Below the pieces are notes generated by a model that had not been told where the DNA came from, did not search any database, and saw only the letters and a list, made by a program, of their open reading frames with translations. Below, in pieces: positions 55,762-64,000 of a DNA stretch of 64,000 bases. The position numbers and the translations under genes are program-made. Source of the stretch: Paraglaciecola marina (GTDB taxonomy: Bacteria; Pseudomonadota; Gammaproteobacteria; Enterobacterales; Alteromonadaceae); contig NZ_ML178724.1 of NCBI RefSeq assembly GCF_004360155.1, forward strand, positions 20,461-84,460, written 5' to 3'. Numbering within the stretch: the first letter of the stretch is position 1; each line of letters begins with the position of its first letter.

Positions 55762-56874
55762 ATGAAAAAATTACTAACTATTGCAGCCCTAACTGCCACG
55801 ACATTCGCTGCTAATGCAGAAGTCAGAATTAACGGTTTTGCCAACTTAATTGGCGGCATCAGTAACACAGAAGGTTCACCATATGGTTATGGCGAAGATT
55901 TAAGTTTCTCTGAAGAAAGCTTATTTGCAATCCAAATAAGCGGTGATATCAATGAAAAAATGACAGCGACAGGCCAAATTGTAGCAAGAGGTGAAGACGA
56001 CTACTCTCCTAGCTTTGAATGGGCCTATATGACCTATGCTGCCACTGATAATTTAAGTATTAGTGCGGGTCGTTTACGCTTACCTTTATTTCGTTATTCA
56101 GCATCATTGGATGTTGGGTACTCATATCACTGGATAAACGCACCACAAGCAGCTTATGACGTCCCTTTCAATAACCTAGATGGTTTACGATTTGATTATA
56201 GTAACTATGCTGGTGATTGGGAGTATAACCTACAGTTAGCTTACGGTACTTATGAAAACACAACTGAGGACTACAGCGTCGAAGGGAATGACGTTGTTGT
56301 GGCAAGTGCCGAGCTAACTTATGAATGGCTAAAATTAAGAGGTGTTTGGGGTACATCAAACACAACTTTAAACCTATATGCTTTAGAAGATACTTTCGCG
56401 ACTCTCGAAACAATATTGCCAGCTGATTTTTATGACTTATATGTGTCAGAAGATGACCGTGGCTACTTTATTGGTTTAGGTGCTGAAGTAGATATGTTCG
56501 ATTGGTTTATTAGCGGTGAAATAACTAGTGTTGATACACCAGATGCTTTTCTAAGAGAAGATATTGCTTATTATGTGACTGCTGGTTTAAGAATGGGTAA
56601 ATTTACACCATCTATCACTTATGAAGTAAAAGAAAGCGACGATGACTTTAAGTTTACTGAGCAAATCAGTGCACTACCGTCAGCTGATCTACAGGCTTCA
56701 CTTTATGGCATTCAGACTTTGTTAGATGATGATTTAAAAAACATAACTCTAGGTCTAAGATATGACTATGATACTAATATCGCGCTTAAGGCTGACGTAT
56801 CAAAGTACACTGACGACTTAAATGAAGACAATGACGCTACTCTTGTTAGATTTGCAGTAAACTATGTTTTCTAA
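55762..56874 (+). CDS. Porin
   Basis: The 370-residue product has a signal peptide (ending AANAEVR) and a beta-barrel, ending RFAVNYVF with the C-terminal Phe for outer membrane insertion. Barrel repeats such as LSISAGRLRLPLFRYS, ITYEVKESDDD and LGLRYDYDTN fit general porins of marine gammaproteobacteria. It is 14 bp after the PBP-like gene, and the pair may work in uptake of phosphate or an organic phosphate, which is inference. A terminator follows. Confidence 0.85.
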   Translation: MKKLLTIAALTATTFAANAEVRINGFANLIGGISNTEGSPYGYGEDLSFSEESLFAIQISGDINEKMTATGQIVARGEDDYSPSFEWAYMTYAATDNLSISAGRLRLPLFRYSASLDVGYSYHWINAPQAAYDVPFNNLDGLRFDYSNYAGDWEYNLQLAYGTYENTTEDYSVEGNDVVVASAELTYEWLKLRGVWGTSNTTLNLYALEDTFATLETILPADFYDLYVSEDDRGYFIGLGAEVDMFDWFISGEITSVDTPDAFLREDIAYYVTAGLRMGKFTPSITYEVKESDDDFKFTEQISALPSADLQASLYGIQTLLDDDLKNITLGLRYDYDTNIALKADVSKYTDDLNEDNDATLVRFAVNYVF

Positions 56875-56894
56875 GTTCTAAAAAACGATTGATT

Positions 56895-56919
56895 AGGCCG
56901 CTTTATAGCGGCCTTTTTT
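56895..56919 (+). terminator. Terminator of the PBP-like/porin operon
   Basis: AGGCCGCT/AGCGGCCT (56895-56914, loop TTAT) is followed by T6. It lies 20 bp after the porin stop. Confidence 0.92.
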
Positions 56920-57025
56920 ATGCTTTAACAAGAAAAAATAATCACATTGCCTTACAAAGTCCTATCGGATTTTTTATACAGCTATGCTAACCTGCGGCTA
57001 GTTTTAAAATTTTTAGTGGAATATT

Positions 57026-57655
57026 ATGAAAAGAATATTATTAGTACTTAGTTTAATCTTGTTTATCCCCCTTAACGCTGCAGCCCAAGCAAAATGGCAA
57101 GAAGGCGTTCACTACAACGTTATTGCTGAGAAAGCGACTGAAAAAAAACAAGTAATGGAATTTTTCTCTTTTTGGTGCCCCCACTGTTTTAGCTTTGAAC
57201 CACTAGTTAAAAGCATGAAAAATAAATTAGCTGACGATGTAGATTTCAAAAAAGTGCACGTTAACTTCATGGGCTTTACTTCTCCTAAAATTCAGGATGA
57301 AGCGACACGTGGCATGATGGTCGCGAGAGCTTTGAAAAAAGAAGAGCAATTAAACGGAGCCATTTTTAAATATGTACATGTGCAACGCTCTAAAATTACT
57401 AGCCTAAACGATATAAAAAATATATTTGTTGTTAATGGCGTTGAGCCAGCAGATTTCGATAAAATGGCATCTAGCTTCGGTGTAAACAGCCTAGTGCAAA
57501 TGAATAACAAAAATATAAACCAATACCGCAAACACGTTAGCAGCGTGCCAAATTTCATTATTAATGGTAAATACCAAGCCGTTTTCAATAAAGATAGAAA
57601 CCTAACTCAAGATGACATGGTTGACTTAGTAGTTTGGTTGTCTACCCAAAAGTAG
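57026..57655 (+). CDS. dsbA: Thiol:disulfide interchange protein DsbA
   Basis: The 209-residue product has a signal peptide (ending NAAAQAKW) and a thioredoxin fold with active site FWCPHC (Cys51, Cys54) and the cis-Pro segment SSVPNFIING. It forms disulfides in exported proteins and is reoxidised by DsbB. Length is normal. It has its own promoter region and a terminator downstream, facing polB. Confidence 0.95.
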   Translation: MKRILLVLSLILFIPLNAAAQAKWQEGVHYNVIAEKATEKKQVMEFFSFWCPHCFSFEPLVKSMKNKLADDVDFKKVHVNFMGFTSPKIQDEATRGMMVARALKKEEQLNGAIFKYVHVQRSKITSLNDIKNIFVVNGVEPADFDKMASSFGVNSLVQMNNKNINQYRKHVSSVPNFIINGKYQAVFNKDRNLTQDDMVDLVVWLSTQK

Positions 57656-57687
57656 ACTGTATAGCAGTTACCAATAATTATTAGTGA

Positions 57688-57720
57688 GGGTGCCATTTGA
57701 TGTAAATGGTGCCCTTTTTT
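57688..57720 (+). terminator. Terminator of dsbA
   Basis: GGGTGCCATTT pairs with AAATGGTGCCC (two G-U wobbles) and T6 follows, starting 33 bp after the dsbA stop. Confidence 0.85.
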
Positions 57721-57734
57721 GTATCAAGTGCTAC

Positions 57735-60101
57735 TCAGAACAACCCAAGTTGCTGACCTGTTATCTCTTCAAACGAGACGCCTATAAATGGCAAAATACC
57801 CTCTGCTATAGGCCTAATTTGTTTTTCAATATAATGTTCATAGTCAATGGTACTAATTTGATACTCAATGGGCTCGGGTCCATTTATGGTTATTAAATAG
57901 CTAATCCAACCTTTGTTTTGATACTTCAGGGGTTTTCCCAAACTAGTATTTTTTTCATCGGCTATTCTTGCTGCTTTGACATGGGGTGGCACATTTTTTA
58001 CGTACTGAACTAACTTTCGACGAATACGTTTACGATATACCAGTAATTCGTCATATTTCCCTTCACGGGTCCCTTGCACTACATCTTGTAAGTATTGATG
58101 TACATTTTCTTTAGCAAACACCATTTTATATAAAGTTAACTGGAACTGTTTAGCCAAAGGCGTCCAGTCTGAGCGCACGGTTTCTAACCCTTTAAACACT
58201 AACTCATCACCTTTCTGACCCGTTTTGACACCTGCATAGCGTTTTTTACTGCCTAACTCAGAACCGCGAATAGTAGGCATTAAAAAATCTTTAAAGTGGG
58301 TTTCAAATTCAATTTCTAATTCACACTCTAAAGCAAACTCCTCTTTTAAAACGGTTGACCAATTTTCATTAATCATTTTCGCTAAAGATTGACCCACATT
58401 TTTCGCTTCTTCAGTCGTAAACTCTCCGTCTAACCAAACAAATGTTGAATCTGTGTCACCATAAATAACTTGATACCCAGCCTCTGTAATCCATTTTGCA
58501 GTTGTTTGCATAATGTCATGACCTCGAAGCGTGATAGAGCTTGCTAACCGGGTATCGTAAAATGGGCACCCACCTGAGCCTAGAACACCATAAAAAGAAT
58601 TCATTAATATTTTGATAGCCTGACTACGAGGTGCATCATAATTCTTTTTAGCTTCATCTCTTTGTTTCCACAAAGACTCGATTATATGAGGTAAAAAATG
58701 TTTATCTCGACTGAATTTGCCACCGCGATATCCTTCTACTGCATCTTCTGGAGACTTTAAGCCTTCAACTAACCCCAAGGGATCTATTTTAAATGTACGG
58801 ATAATAGAGGGATACAAGCTTTTAAAATCCAAAACCAACACGTGCTCATATAAACCAGGTTTTGAATTCATCACATAACCACCAGGGCTTGCGAGACCAC
58901 CATCTACTGGGCGATTAGGAGCGATATAGCCAGCTCTGTGTAATTTGGGCAGATACAAATTTACGAAGGCGGCAACCGAGCCCCCCATTCGGTCTAATTC
59001 AAGTCCTGTGAGCTGACTTCGAAGCACTAAAAAGTCCAGTACTTTAGTTTTTTCAAATATATCTAAAACAAGCCGACAATCTTCAAGGTTATATTCAGCC
59101 AGTTTAGGTTTATTGTGTAGAAAATCATGCTCAATATGAGCAAGGCGATTATCAACATCTTCAGTCTTTTTGCCTCGACCTAACAACTCTTGAGCAACAC
59201 TTTCAAGACTAAAACTATCAAATTGATAAGTCGCTGTTTTTAGGGCTTCAATTCCATCTATTACTAATCGCCCAGCAATTGTCACAAAACCTTTATAACT
59301 ATCATTACGAGCATCTCGCCATGAAACACTCTGTCCGTCACGACCTATATTTAATACTACCCCACACACCTCTGCACGCTGCAGTAGTAACCTGAAATCA
59401 AAATTGACTATATTCCAACCTATGATTAAATCTGGGTCAAAATGATTAAGCTGCTCTACAAGTTTTAGCAATAGCTGTTTTTCATCTGCAACCCAAGTAA
59501 TCCATTCTGGTGCGGACTCTGGCTCTCCTATCATCAACACGGATTGGAAATTGTCACTCGCTAAACCAATCGAAAACAAATGTCCTCTTTCACTGCACTC
59601 TATATCTAAAGATAAAACCTTAAATTTAGGGACAAATTCACCGGGCTTACAATTTATATCAGTTAAAGCAGTACTAGCAGCCTTGTTGATATCTGAAGTA
59701 TGTAAGTGTCCAATAAATTTTGCGCTGCCGTATACAAAACGCTCCATTAAAAACCTGTCGGTTAGTCTTATATCAGCTTCAAAATGAGATAGCTGATGGT
59801 GTTTAAGTAGCTTTCTAGCCTGGAAAAAGGTGGATAAAGTATCAAAGTACACACCTCCAACCTGCTGATGTTTAAAGGTAGATATCTCTAAGGACTTATA
59901 ACTATACTTAATACCGCTGGCGTAAAATATCTCACATATTTCTGTTTTATCTGCCTGAAGCACAAAAAATAAGGCTTGTTGAGGAGGTGTAGTTGCTCTA
60001 ACGGGGCCCGCTTTTGTCAAAAACCAAAAGTCTAAATAGGTTTTACCCTCTCTATCAAATGTGTTCGCTGTTAGCACAAACCCATCTAAAATTTCAGACA
60101 T
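57735..60101 (-). CDS. polB: DNA polymerase II
   Basis: The 788-residue product is a family B polymerase with proofreading exonuclease: Exo I LSLDIECS, Exo II GWNIVNFDF, Exo III YNLEDCRLV, polymerase motifs DFKSLYPSII, KILMNSFYGVLG and YGDTDS. Length matches E. coli Pol II (783). It restarts replication and bypasses lesions as part of the SOS response in E. coli. No LexA box is evident before the upstream gene. Its ATG overlaps the stop of the GGDEF-variant gene by one base (TAATG), so it is probably co-translated with it. Confidence 0.96.
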   Translation of the reverse strand: MSEILDGFVLTANTFDREGKTYLDFWFLTKAGPVRATTPPQQALFFVLQADKTEICEIFYASGIKYSYKSLEISTFKHQQVGGVYFDTLSTFFQARKLLKHHQLSHFEADIRLTDRFLMERFVYGSAKFIGHLHTSDINKAASTALTDINCKPGEFVPKFKVLSLDIECSERGHLFSIGLASDNFQSVLMIGEPESAPEWITWVADEKQLLLKLVEQLNHFDPDLIIGWNIVNFDFRLLLQRAEVCGVVLNIGRDGQSVSWRDARNDSYKGFVTIAGRLVIDGIEALKTATYQFDSFSLESVAQELLGRGKKTEDVDNRLAHIEHDFLHNKPKLAEYNLEDCRLVLDIFEKTKVLDFLVLRSQLTGLELDRMGGSVAAFVNLYLPKLHRAGYIAPNRPVDGGLASPGGYVMNSKPGLYEHVLVLDFKSLYPSIIRTFKIDPLGLVEGLKSPEDAVEGYRGGKFSRDKHFLPHIIESLWKQRDEAKKNYDAPRSQAIKILMNSFYGVLGSGGCPFYDTRLASSITLRGHDIMQTTAKWITEAGYQVIYGDTDSTFVWLDGEFTTEEAKNVGQSLAKMINENWSTVLKEEFALECELEIEFETHFKDFLMPTIRGSELGSKKRYAGVKTGQKGDELVFKGLETVRSDWTPLAKQFQLTLYKMVFAKENVHQYLQDVVQGTREGKYDELLVYRKRIRRKLVQYVKNVPPHVKAARIADEKNTSLGKPLKYQNKGWISYLITINGPEPIEYQISTIDYEHYIEKQIRPIAEGILPFIGVSFEEITGQQLGLF

Positions 60102-60874
60102 TACAAGCCTGATTCATCTGAACGATCACACACTACCACAATATTTCTACTGTTCTCTTTGGCTCGGTACAAGGCAGTGCTGGCTAATTGCAACATAATA
60201 TCTGAGGTGTCGCTTTCCTTATATTCGCAGATACCTGCTGAAAGGGTCACATCTAAATCTGGCATATTGACCTTTTCACTAACCTCTCTCATGGCTCTGC
60301 GTAAATGTTCTAATGCTAAATAGGCTTTATTTCTATGAGTATCGGGCATTATTATTAAAAACTCTTCTTCACCAATCCGCCCTAATAAAAACTCTTCAGA
60401 GAGGTTTTCAACACACAGCTCTGAAAACAATTTAAGTACTTTGTCCCCAGTGAAATAACCAAACTTATCATTAATTTGTTTAAACCAATCAATGTCCACT
60501 AGCGCCAGAGACAAACTTTCACCACGAGCTTTAGTTTCAGTTAACTGTGTCTCAACACATTCTAAAATTTGCCTCCTATTCATTAAACCTGTTAAGTCAT
60601 CGATTGTTGCTAACTTCTCGAGTTTACGAGCTAACCGTCTGTTTCTAATTGTTTGCATCAGTAACATAGTAATGACTGTAATTAACAACATAATGCCAAT
60701 CAAAATGTACCAGTTCCGAGTACCTGAAAGTTCTTCCGTAATTAATGCTTGTGCACTCACCCTATCTTGGTAACTGAAGAATACAGAGGTAGTAACAAAA
60801 ACTTGATAAAACGTATAAGGATAAAGATACTGAGTGAATTTTATACTAGACAGACTGAATGACAGGTTTAACAA
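60101..60874 (-). CDS. GGDEF-domain protein with a variant GEEEF motif
   Basis: The 257-residue product has a short N-terminal part, one membrane helix (about 52-72) and a GGDEF domain. The signature reads RIGEEEF rather than RxGGEEF: the second Gly is Glu, and no RxxD I-site is present five residues before. Other core parts are normal (LALVDIDWFKQINDKFGY, TLSAGI). Cyclase activity is therefore doubtful; GTP or c-di-GMP binding might remain. I use TTG 60874 with AGGAAAG upstream, as no ATG precedes the membrane helix. The stop overlaps the polB start by one base, an unusual pairing. Confidence 0.75.
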   Translation of the reverse strand: MLNLSFSLSSIKFTQYLYPYTFYQVFVTTSVFFSYQDRVSAQALITEELSGTRNWYILIGIMLLITVITMLLMQTIRNRRLARKLEKLATIDDLTGLMNRRQILECVETQLTETKARGESLSLALVDIDWFKQINDKFGYFTGDKVLKLFSELCVENLSEEFLLGRIGEEEFLIIMPDTHRNKAYLALEHLRRAMREVSEKVNMPDLDVTLSAGICEYKESDTSDIMLQLASTALYRAKENSRNIVVVCDRSDESGL

Positions 60875-61030
60875 AGAGCTTTCCTAAAAATTGAAATTAA
60901 AACGCCATCATAGTAACAATTTTACTAACCATGGCTAGGGCTGTAGAGCTCTATTGTATTTTATTTGTAGCTAGTTGTGCAGTATTCAAACTGATGAGTT
61001 TGTTTAATAGAAAGTGCAGATGTAGCATTG

Positions 61031-61071
61031 AAAAAACTCTTCTTGGCTTTAAACATTAAAACCAAGAAGAG
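61031..61071 (-). terminator. Terminator of the GH3 gene
   Basis: CTCTTCTTGG (61037-61046) pairs with CCAAGAAGAG (61062-61071), with extra TTTAA/TTAAA pairing inside, and T6 follows on the minus strand. Confidence 0.8.
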
Positions 61072-61083
61072 CACGTTATTTAG

Positions 61084-63657
61084 TTACAGAGTACAAGTAC
61101 TGCCTGGCGTACCTTCAACTATATTAATTGCACTTAATTGTATAGATAACCCAGCATCTGAACTAAGCAAGAAAGGTACGTTTACTTCGTTTAACTTAGA
61201 CTCGTCAGCTATAAAACAACTGATATCCATTTTAGCTGTGTGCCATTCAGACATTGTCTTACTTTTTAGAGCCTCAGTAATATCAAACTCTTTGGCACAT
61301 TCAAGACCACAGCCTAGGGATAAATTCACCTCAGCAGCTGTATGCACCAAGACATTATAATCAAACTCAATGGCCATACCACCAGACGCTTTTTTACTGA
61401 GGTCAACAGGGTTACCTTGAATCGAAACATTACCTTGGCCAGTCCAGTTAACCTGGACTATATCTTCTTGTGCTTTAAAGTCTTTTGCTTGAATTTCAAC
61501 TGTTGATTGTGAGCTGATTTGATGGTTTGAACTCACTTGAGTATTACCACCAGCATCATTCAACACCAAACGCCAGGGTTGCACAGGATCGCCTGCAAAT
61601 AAGAAGTGACTATCGTTTACTGTACTTAAAGAAGGGTCAATCTCTTCATTTAATAGCTCTAGATTTTGACTGTCATTAATGGATAAACCATAACCATAAG
61701 CAAAAAGAGGATCATATTCAGCATTACCAATATTAAGCTCTGCATCAAGGGGATCCTTAGGCCATGAGAAAGACAAACGCCCAGTGAAATCATATTGGGT
61801 ATTTCCTTGAGCATCGGTAAATAATAAATCTGCAATACCAGCCCCTTCAGTACCTGGCAACCATGCTGCAACGAACGCATCGGATGCATTAAGCTCCGGA
61901 TTTACCCACATAGCACGACCAGATAAAAATACCGCGACGGTTGGGATCCCTTGGGCTTTATAAGATTTCAATAGTGCTAAGTCTTCAGTGGGTTTGTAAT
62001 CTAAATCAGTCACATCCCCTTGAAACTCTGCATATGGCTGTTCGCCAAAGACAACAATCGCCACATCCGGCTTTTCATCAAAACTACCATTTTCACTTAA
62101 GGTAGCAACACCGCCGGCACTTTGTACTACATCTTCAATACCTGCGTAAATCGAATCAGCATTAGGAAAATCAGAGTTTTTATTACCCGTACCCTGCCAA
62201 GTTAACGTCCAACCACCTGATTGTTGGCCAATATTGTCAGCGCCAGCCCCCGTAACTAACACTTTACTCTTAGGGCTTAATGGCAGAATATTATCGTTGT
62301 TTTTCAACAAAACTAAAGATTTTCGCACCGCATCACGAGCTACCGCTCTATGCTCAGCTGCCCCTAACAATTCGTACTTACCAGCATATGGGCGCTTTGA
62401 CGGAAGGCCGGCTGTAAATAAACCCGCTCTGAATTTTACCCGTAAAATTCTAGACACAGCTTCATCAAGTCGTGCTTGGCTAATTTCACCAGACTTAACT
62501 TGCTTTAAGGTATTGTGGTACAACTGCTCCCAACTATCAGGCGCCATAAACATGTCTAAACCAGCATTCATGGCCTGAGGACAAGACACATTGCTACATC
62601 CAGCAACTTGCCCATGACCATTCCAATCACCCACTACAAAGCCATCAAAACCTAATCTATCCACTAAAATATCGTTCAGCATTTGACGGCTACCATGCAT
62701 TTTTCTACCATGCCAACTATTAAACGATGCCATAACAACTTGAGCGCCATGCTCGATAGCAGGTGGATACCCTGCCCCATGTATATCACGCATTACCGCT
62801 TCGCTTACATAGGTATCGCCCTGATCTTTACCATCCTTAGTGGAACCATCACCTAGAAAATGCTTAGCATTTGCCAACAAATGGCCATCACCCAAAAAGC
62901 TATCGGTATTAGGCACCCCTTGAATACCTTCCACCAAAGGACCTGAATATTTAGCGACAACTTCTGGATTTTCTGAATAACTTTCGTAGGTGCGGCCCCA
63001 CTTATCGTTTTGAACCACAGCAAGCGTAGGGGCAAACGTCCAATCGATGCCTACTACTAATATTTCTTTAGCGGTAATAGAACCGATATTTCGCATCAAA
63101 TCTAAATCATTTGTAGCCCCTAAGCCTATGTTATGGGGAAAAATTGTCGCTCCTAAGACATTATTATTGCCGTGTACTGCATCAATACCCCACAAAGCTG
63201 GAATAGCAACACCACCATCAGATGCATCAGTAGAGGCCAACCAAAATTCATCAGCTAACTTCAGCCATTCTTCAGGGCTTGCGTGATTATTCCCATTAGG
63301 CGCACTATTTCCACCGTTCAGTATCGATCCTAAATGATAATGGGTAACCTGTTCTGGAGTAACAGATGCAATATCCGCTTGAATAACTTGCCCTACTTTT
63401 TCTTCTAAAGTCATTTTTTCAAGTAGTGCAGCAATTTTCGCTTCTTGCTCAGCACTGCGCTTAATGGGTGAATCAGATTTTGGCCAGTTGTTAGGATCAA
63501 CCTTGATAGCACTAATGTTGGGGGCTAGCTGAGGAACAACTTGTTCAGACGGAGCTCCACTATCTGAGTCAGAACAACCAGTGAGAGCCAATAAAAGAGA
63601 GATAAGTATGGTAGTTTTTGCTACGAAAGTTTTTTTATTTAGATTGATTATCCGCAA
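61084..63657 (-). CDS. GH3 family beta-glucosidase lipoprotein (ExoP-like)
   Basis: The 857-residue product has a lipobox LALTGC (Cys28), a GH3 N-terminal TIM barrel (about 75-420), an alpha/beta C-terminal domain and a terminal beta domain as in ExoP of Pseudoalteromonas. Landmarks: IPALWGIDAVHGNNNV, DWTFAPTLAVVQNDKWGR, LANAKHFLGDG and VVGDWNGHG (nucleophile Asp). It should act on beta-1,3/1,4 glucans such as cellodextrin or laminarin oligosaccharides, anchored in the outer membrane. The start is TTG 63657 with AAAGG seven bases away; no ATG precedes the signal. A LacI-type operator-like element lies upstream. Confidence 0.9.
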   Translation of the reverse strand: MRIINLNKKTFVAKTTILISLLLALTGCSDSDSGAPSEQVVPQLAPNISAIKVDPNNWPKSDSPIKRSAEQEAKIAALLEKMTLEEKVGQVIQADIASVTPEQVTHYHLGSILNGGNSAPNGNNHASPEEWLKLADEFWLASTDASDGGVAIPALWGIDAVHGNNNVLGATIFPHNIGLGATNDLDLMRNIGSITAKEILVVGIDWTFAPTLAVVQNDKWGRTYESYSENPEVVAKYSGPLVEGIQGVPNTDSFLGDGHLLANAKHFLGDGSTKDGKDQGDTYVSEAVMRDIHGAGYPPAIEHGAQVVMASFNSWHGRKMHGSRQMLNDILVDRLGFDGFVVGDWNGHGQVAGCSNVSCPQAMNAGLDMFMAPDSWEQLYHNTLKQVKSGEISQARLDEAVSRILRVKFRAGLFTAGLPSKRPYAGKYELLGAAEHRAVARDAVRKSLVLLKNNDNILPLSPKSKVLVTGAGADNIGQQSGGWTLTWQGTGNKNSDFPNADSIYAGIEDVVQSAGGVATLSENGSFDEKPDVAIVVFGEQPYAEFQGDVTDLDYKPTEDLALLKSYKAQGIPTVAVFLSGRAMWVNPELNASDAFVAAWLPGTEGAGIADLLFTDAQGNTQYDFTGRLSFSWPKDPLDAELNIGNAEYDPLFAYGYGLSINDSQNLELLNEEIDPSLSTVNDSHFLFAGDPVQPWRLVLNDAGGNTQVSSNHQISSQSTVEIQAKDFKAQEDIVQVNWTGQGNVSIQGNPVDLSKKASGGMAIEFDYNVLVHTAAEVNLSLGCGLECAKEFDITEALKSKTMSEWHTAKMDISCFIADESKLNEVNVPFLLSSDAGLSIQLSAINIVEGTPGSTCTL

Positions 63658-63686
63658 GTCAAAGCCTTTAAGTTTATTTAGTTAAA

Positions 63687-63700
63687 TGGAAACGATTTCA
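63687..63700 (-). promoter_or_regulatory. Possible LacI-type operator before the GH3 gene
   Basis: TGGAAACGATTTCA has a GAAA-CGA-TTTC dyad of the kind bound by LacI-family sugar regulators and lies 30 bp before the GH3 start. No regulator gene is adjacent in the window. Confidence 0.3.
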
Positions 63701-63803
63701 TAAAAATAAACAAACCCAACACAATAATCAATTTAATCCATCTAAATTTTTTAATCTAACTTCTAAACTGAAGTTAAGTAGCAATAGATTTCCTCTCAAA
63801 CAG

Positions 63804-63827
63804 AAAAAACGACCTCATATGAGGTCG
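63804..63827 (-). terminator. Terminator of the gene entering from the right
   Basis: CGACCTCAT/ATGAGGTCG (63810-63827) is a perfect palindrome followed by T6 on the minus strand. Two more hairpins follow: AGTAACTTAC/GTAAGTTACT (63835-63864) and TTGAACT/AGTTCAA (63872-63888). Confidence 0.7.
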
Positions 63828-63913
63828 CTTTCAAAGTAACTTACATCAGTAAAAGTAAGTTACTCTCCATGTTGAACTGGGAGTTCAAGAAGCAACAAAC
63901 TTTTAAGTTTTAG

Positions 63914-64000
63914 TTAGATGCGATCGTTTAATACAGCAACGATTGGAGAAGTCGCTAGGCCATTCTCTGAAGCCCAATCTAAAACCGTTTTACCATCTTT
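63914..64000 (-). CDS. C-terminal end of an ankyrin-like protein (partial)
   Basis: The 28 visible codons run off the right edge and read KDGKTVLDWASENGLATSPI then VAVLNDRI and stop. The pattern DGKTxLDWAxENGxxxIVxxL is typical of an ankyrin repeat end, so this is probably an ankyrin-repeat protein, but the visible piece is too short to be sure. A terminator lies about 90 bp downstream. The start is outside the window. Confidence 0.5.
   Translation of the reverse strand, partial: KDGKTVLDWASENGLATSPIVAVLNDRI

Noticed and set aside
60875..61030. Possible LexA box upstream of the GGDEF-polB operon
   Set aside because: I looked for CTGT-N8-ACAG and found no convincing match, so SOS control is not claimed from sequence.
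1..64000. CRISPR array, rRNA operon, prophage or complete insertion sequence
   Set aside because: No regularly spaced repeats, rRNA-like segments, phage structural genes or intact transposase with terminal repeats were seen; only decayed transposase traces occur near 21-22.5 kb.

Overview
The window looks like chromosomal DNA of a marine gammaproteobacterium, most likely Alteromonadales near Paraglaciecola/Glaciecola/Alteromonas. This rests on fairly AT-rich sequence, the pepA-holC-valS and lptF-lptG blocks, proteins matching UPF0231 (YacL), YgjP, SrkA and ZntB, and an alginate-use locus with a PL6 lyase, a TonB-dependent receptor and a hexuronate-type MFS carrier. Genus placement is inference; no rRNA gene is present.

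Layout: 1-2.4 kb, the end of a hybrid histidine kinase with two receivers and a convergent diguanylate cyclase with a degenerate receiver. 2.7-15 kb, a dense set of envelope and stress genes: BON protein, yqjD/E/K-like trio, DUF748 (AsmA-like), two MscS channels, a doubly broken DUF2383 gene, phospholipase A followed by a phosphatase-diacylglycerol kinase fusion, a small lipoprotein, DUF1328, DUF2391 and ZntB. Several of their upstream regions share a TGTAA-N3/4-TTACA palindrome. 15-18 kb, a second phospholipase A, an orphan HBM-type sensor without output domain, and a lipoprotein. 18.1-20.7 kb, an arsenic operon arsR-arsC-arsH-acr3 read from a promoter embedded in a perfect 36-bp palindrome. 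20.7-24.2 kb, an accessory patch with transposase (RAYT) remnants, a HExxH fragment, small membrane proteins and a VWA protein. 24.4-29.9 kb, ygjP, yacL, a possible small RNA, a globin, ompW with an FNR-like site, gnd and tRNA-Leu(CAA).

30-40 kb is an alginate/oligouronate locus: kdgK, MFS transporter, PL6 alginate lyase, TonB receptor, FadR-type GntR regulator and an SDR (probable DEH reductase). PL6 cuts alginate, the receptor and MFS carrier import products, the SDR reduces DEH to KDG and KdgK phosphorylates it. ATTGGT-N3-ACCAAT sites sit in front of the receptor/regulator pair and the SDR. Eda and other lyases are not in the window.

40-64 kb is mostly core: RDD protein, lptG/lptF, pepA, holC, valS, then an unusual pair (a 5'-nucleotidase-like protein whose metal ligands are all replaced, overlapping a TorS-like-sensor diguanylate cyclase), DUF3016, ccoG-srkA, a short phosphate-binding-like protein with a porin, dsbA, polB overlapping a GGDEF-variant protein, and a GH3 glucosidase lipoprotein. 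A partial ankyrin-like gene runs off the right edge. The nucleotidase-like/diguanylate cyclase pair is the best candidate for an undescribed signalling system.
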